64,000 nt of DNA, from NCBI GenBank assembly GCA_009792885.1, contig WMCF01000012.1, positions 13,477,641 to 13,541,640 of the forward strand. Direction: 5' to 3'. This stretch comes from Eremophila alpestris peregrina (Eukaryota; Chordata; Aves; Passeriformes; Alaudidae). The position numbers were made by a program, and so were the translations under genes. The notes below the pieces were generated by a model. It did not search any database and was not told the origin of the DNA. It saw only the letters and a program-made list of their open reading frames with translations. Shown one piece after another: positions 63,519 through 64,000 of this stretch. Position 1 is the first letter of the stretch; the number at the start of each line of letters is the position of its first letter.

Positions 63519-64000
63519 GTTTAAAACTTTATATGTTACTAAACCATAGTAAATTTATATTACTGTCAATACAAGGTGATTTTGTTGGCTCATCAGAACA
63601 AAGCCATCTGCCCACAATCAGAATTTTCTCTCTGACTTTTACTTATTGCCAGCTGATAACAGTTGATTCCAGACTACTATTTCTCAATTACTTTGTATTC
63701 CCATGCAGTTCCACTCCAAAGGGTTATTTATTACTGCAGTGATATTATTGTTGACATGGAGAATGTTGTAAGATTATAATGAAAAGGAATATAATGAAAT
63801 CATAGATGTGATTGAGGATAAATGGTACAGTCCAAAAGGTTTTCCTGGACTTCACCAGTGTTAGTTTTGTCCCGTAAAGAGATGGGTTTGCACAGGACTT
63901 TGCTGGGATTCAAACTGGAGGTGGACTTAGGCATTGGAGTAAGCCCTGCCTTTATGTAGTCTGCAAAAGTGGAGAGACAAAAGCAATCAAGTCTGACTCA

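Larger units (their letters stand above)
59476..64000 (+). other. SNAPC3: SNAPC3 intron 1 (partial, to window end)
   Basis: From the first-exon donor to the window edge. Contains three antisense CR1 fragments (59691, 60253 and a weaker one at 61385) and otherwise unique sequence. No second exon was convincingly found; one weak candidate at 62622 is discussed under rejected items. Confidence 0.7.

Noticed and set aside
1..64000. CRISPR arrays, bacterial operons, tRNA or rRNA genes
   Set aside because: The window is vertebrate DNA. No regularly spaced repeats and no tRNA or rRNA segment were recognised on either strand by eye.

Overview
The window is vertebrate nuclear DNA from a bird. The evidence is many CR1 LINE fragments with the avian CR1 3' signature, three copies of related avian ERVL-type LTRs (one still attached to gag-pol remnants), long AT-rich non-coding stretches, and two compact CpG islands that each carry a first coding exon. 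No bacterial or viral operon structure is present. Nearly all short open frames lie in introns, intergenic DNA or repeats and are not genes.

Two host genes can be named, arranged head to head about 24 kb apart. TTC39B lies on the minus strand. Its first coding exon is at 35149-35199 inside a CpG island, a 35-bp second exon is at 12236-12270, and a probable 55-bp third exon is at 1840-1894. The rest of the gene lies left of base 1. SNAPC3 lies on the plus strand. Its first coding exon is at 59255-59475 in a second CpG island, and its other exons lie beyond base 64000 or were not found. This adjacency and divergent orientation match human 9p22, a region homologous to the avian Z chromosome, so the window is probably Z-linked.

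Layout: 1-35148 is TTC39B intron and small exons. It contains one CR1 fragment at 13.4 kb, a sense LTR at 25.1 kb, a CR1 at 27.7 kb, and a minus-strand ERVL provirus remnant with its 5' LTR at 29.6-31.9 kb. Bases 34570-35960 are the TTC39B CpG-island promoter. Bases 35961-59030 are intergenic: a simple-repeat cluster with a 370-bp assembly gap (41.0-41.7 kb), a 1.3-kb antisense CR1 ending in a GATA/GACA-type microsatellite (45.2-46.6 kb), a solo LTR (50.8-51.4 kb), a second GGAT/GATA tract (52.6 kb), and two sense CR1 fragments just before SNAPC3. Bases 59476-64000 are SNAPC3 intron 1, with antisense CR1 copies.

The two genes are not a functional pair. TTC39B is a tetratricopeptide-repeat protein linked to HDL and LXR biology and, in birds, to carotenoid coloration. 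SNAPC3 is a core subunit of the snRNA-promoter-binding SNAPc complex. I found no undescribed system. The most useful leads are the candidate TTC39B exon 3, a possible CTCF site in TTC39B intron 1, an unexplained short open frame near 22.7 kb, and the transposon arrangement around the SNAPC3 promoter.
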